NCBI RefSeq assembly: GCF_050908995.1
Contig: NC_135120.1
Span: 18,613,433 to 18,677,432 of the forward strand
Reading direction: 5' to 3'
Length of the DNA stretch: 64,000 nucleotides
Origin: Andrena cerasifolii
Taxonomy: Eukaryota > Arthropoda > Insecta > Hymenoptera > Andrenidae
The stretch's first letter is position 1, and the number at the start of each line of letters is the position of its first letter. The notes beneath the pieces were generated by a model. It saw nothing but the letters and a program-made list of their open reading frames with translations, ran no database searches and was not told the DNA's origin. Positions 61,676-64,000 of the stretch are shown one piece after another. The position numbers and the translations under genes are program-made.

Positions 61676-63501
61676 ACACCGGACGTAAAAAATGTAATGA
61701 ACAATTGCGAGCAAACAGTAACGAAACGATTAGCTTCATTAACTAGAAGCACCGCTGGCAAGCCTTTGGATCTTCTCCATCTCAGAGAAAATGAATTAAT
61801 GTAACGATTCGATCTCTAAGGCGACGCCCTGATTGGATGGCCCTCCGATCGGCAATCCTCAGACCCCGATTCGAACGAAGTTTAACGAGCGACTTAATGA
61901 GGGTCTCGCGAACTTGGAATTACTACAATTAAATCGCTGCCGTTCCCTTTCCAACTGTCTCCCGTGATCGCGCTAAACAACAAAACACAAGGGGCTCGCG
62001 AATCATCGGGCATGTAACGGCTCTGTCGGCGGACCTCCGAGCAACGATTTAACGATACTCGCCGGTGCCGGTAAGTTTTTTTCCCTTCCTTCGACTCGAT
62101 ATCTCCCTCCGCCAATAATAAAGTTCAGGGTGGCTCGTTCATCATATTCCATCAGAAGCTCTCGTTGCTCAGCCCATTCAGTTCGCTTCTCCCTTAATCT
62201 TCCTTCGACTCGCCGGCAAACGCGTAGATTAAAGGATTTACGAAATTAGTTTTACTTGCCCGCGTCGTCTACGAGCGCGGCCGGATATTAAGTTCCCCGG
62301 TGAAATCCAGATTGCCAGGGTAGGTCGGACGGCTTCCTCCGCGGCTCGTGCGTCGCGACGCGGTCGAGTAAACAAAGCCGGAAAAATAATATTACCGCGG
62401 ACGCGACACCGCGTGATCCGCGAATAATCGCGTCGCCCTTCCACCTTCTTCCCCGCGTGCATCGATTGCGCGCTACGTTCGCGGCTGGCCGCATAAATAT
62501 CGCGCGTCCGCATAACTGCGTTATCATTCGCGGCTTATTTGGATTACTACTTGCGCAAATAATAGTTCAATATCGCGCGTACCGTGATGCAATGACCACT
62601 ATTTGACCTGGGATACGCACGATCATCCCGATTAAATCTACAAACCTGTGACTTTGATAGCGTCACGGTATTGCGTACGCGCGAGAACGCACGAGAAGCC
62701 AACTTCGCTGGCAATTAGGGATTCAGTGCGACTTGATATTGCGAATACACTTTCTCTGCTGCCGAGTTCGTGTTTAATACTTACAGAGTTGGTTCCAAGT
62801 TCTTGGATTACGCGTGCAGCATTTTGGGATCCTCGAATCCACTTTCGTCACAGTGCAGGGCTGAAACAGTAGAGATTCGGCGGAGATCAGTGATCCTGCG
62901 CCGTTTTCCCGCGCGTTCTTAGCCCCGACTTAGTCCGCGAGTGTTTCATCGAGTCGTCTTAAAGTCGGACAAAATAGTTGGGGGAAATGGCAGAAGGGTG
63001 GCACGGTTACATCGGCGAAAGAGGGGGGCGAACTCAATTAATACCAGCGCTCGGTTTATACTATATTTCTTGGTTGCGGTATCAAGCGAGCCAGCAGCCC
63101 ACCTCACGTCTGTCTGCATTTGTTCCAATTCACTTGCTGCCGATTACCGCTCCCTCCCTTACTGGATCCGGCCGGCTCACCCTCGACCCCACATCCCACG
63201 TTCCCCATTTTCATCCCCATTCTCCCATTTCCTCTCCGTCCCGTCCCTGTCCCTTTTCCCGCGGCCATCCGTTGCCTGGCTAGACTCGATTCGCAGCGAC
63301 GCAGTGTCACGTAACCGCACTCCGAGGGTATCGAAAGGAACGACGCGGTGGCCGCGAGGCGAGTCGAACCGAGATTGTGATTCGAACAAATGCAAGTGGT
63401 CGTTGAGTCATTCTACGACTTGTCAGGGCGAGGAAGATGAGTGGGCTTGAGTGTAAGGAGTCAACAGACCACGGTAGATCTCATCTTCTGATAGACTTCA
63501 C
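61676..63501. other. Non-coding interval, no gene seen
   Basis: GC-mixed with a CpG-rich block (62270-62530) and a C/T-rich block (63140-63280). The 169-codon frame at 62941-63450 has overlapping frames on both strands and no domain. Confidence 0.45.
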
Positions 63502-64000
63502 TGAGGTAAATGTCCCAATTAGCGACCCAGTCCCAATTAATGACACTTTATCCTTTATATTTAAATATGAATTTTTTTCTGCTCGAAACGGGCGTTAAAA
63601 GTATTGAATTCGATTCAAAGTATCTTGCTGATGGTTTCAATAATGTATATCATAACATATGATTAAGTAATTAATAAATGCTTTCACGTGTGTCAGCTAC
63701 AAAGCCGTGAAAAAGTAGTTTCTCTTTACCGAACTTGAATTTTACAAGCTACTAACTTTGCATCACTTAGGATTATTTTTACTTTTGTTATACCTGTACG
63801 CAGACTTTTTCTGGCGACTTTTCAGAGACATTTCTCGTTTTATTGTTTGTATTTAAGTTCTGGTCATTTTTAATTTGTTACTTTGACATTACTAGAAATG
63901 TAAACATACCATGTACGTGTTACAAATACATTTTGACCTGAATTCAAGGATATTTCTATATTTTCATAAACAGACACTTCTGCATACCTTAGTGTACGCA
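63502..64000 (+). mobile_element. Left part of a TIR-type element cut by the window edge
   Basis: An abrupt change to AT-rich DNA starts with TGAGGTAAATGTCCCAATTA and a second copy of the word, GTCCCAATTAATGACA, at 63530. This is the same layout (GGTAAA start plus tandem family word) as the complete elements at 2187, 44626 and 56309. The right terminus lies beyond the window, so this is an inference from the left end only. Confidence 0.5.

Noticed and set aside
1..64000. tRNA, rRNA, CRISPR or known microRNA
   Set aside because: I looked for tRNA B-box type words, regularly spaced repeats and familiar insect microRNA seeds and saw none. The iterated words in the transposons are not spaced like a CRISPR array.

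Overview
The window reads as nuclear DNA of an insect, most likely a hymenopteran. The reasons are spliceosomal GT-AG introns, abundant CpG and CGCG-type words, AT-rich islands that coincide with DNA transposons, and the absence of long intact genes. The species call is inference. I see no rRNA, tRNA, CRISPR array, operon or complete coding sequence, and the long open frames are chance frames in GC-rich or low-complexity DNA.

Almost all of the 64 kb looks like intron, or intron plus intergenic DNA, of one plus-strand gene. Three short segments have convincing acceptor and donor sites and open frames: a 36-nt microexon at 6326-6361, a 59-nt exon at 48628-48686 and a 249-nt exon at 60091-60339. 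Their intron phases fit in order (2, then 2, then 1, then 1). They would join as one open frame with serine and tyrosine codons formed across the two junctions. The product has no domain I recognise. Exon 3 is Gly/Ser/Arg-rich and looks like a disordered, probably cytoplasmic segment.

The rest is dominated by short non-autonomous DNA transposons: (1) three copies of one 0.7-1.0 kb family (38-992, 22540-23259, 32985-33956); (2) single copies of other families at 2187-2920, 4704-4929, 25701-26728, 44626-45352 and 56309-57111, plus one cut by the right edge (63502 on), most of which, like the first family, begin TAGGG or GGGTAA, sit on TA and carry a family-specific short motif repeated in both orientations; (3) a Transib-like element (11922-12753) with RSS-like ends and a 5-bp duplication; (4) two TTAA-flanked piggyBac-like elements (20958-21698, 36669-36994), the first a near-complete foldback; (5) a hAT-like element with clustered ATCGAT sites (10214-10958); (6) a TACT-flanked element (16461-16838); (7) a foldback at 29042-29751; (8) a rearranged pair of related copies 19 kb apart (41767-42490 and 60690-61675).

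One element (44626-45352) still carries a 44-codon frame ending in a Cys-rich PHD-like finger, probably the last piece of the transposase that once moved it. Remaining intervals hold microsatellites, pyrimidine or purine tracts, two old degenerate duplications and otherwise unremarkable GC-mixed intronic DNA.
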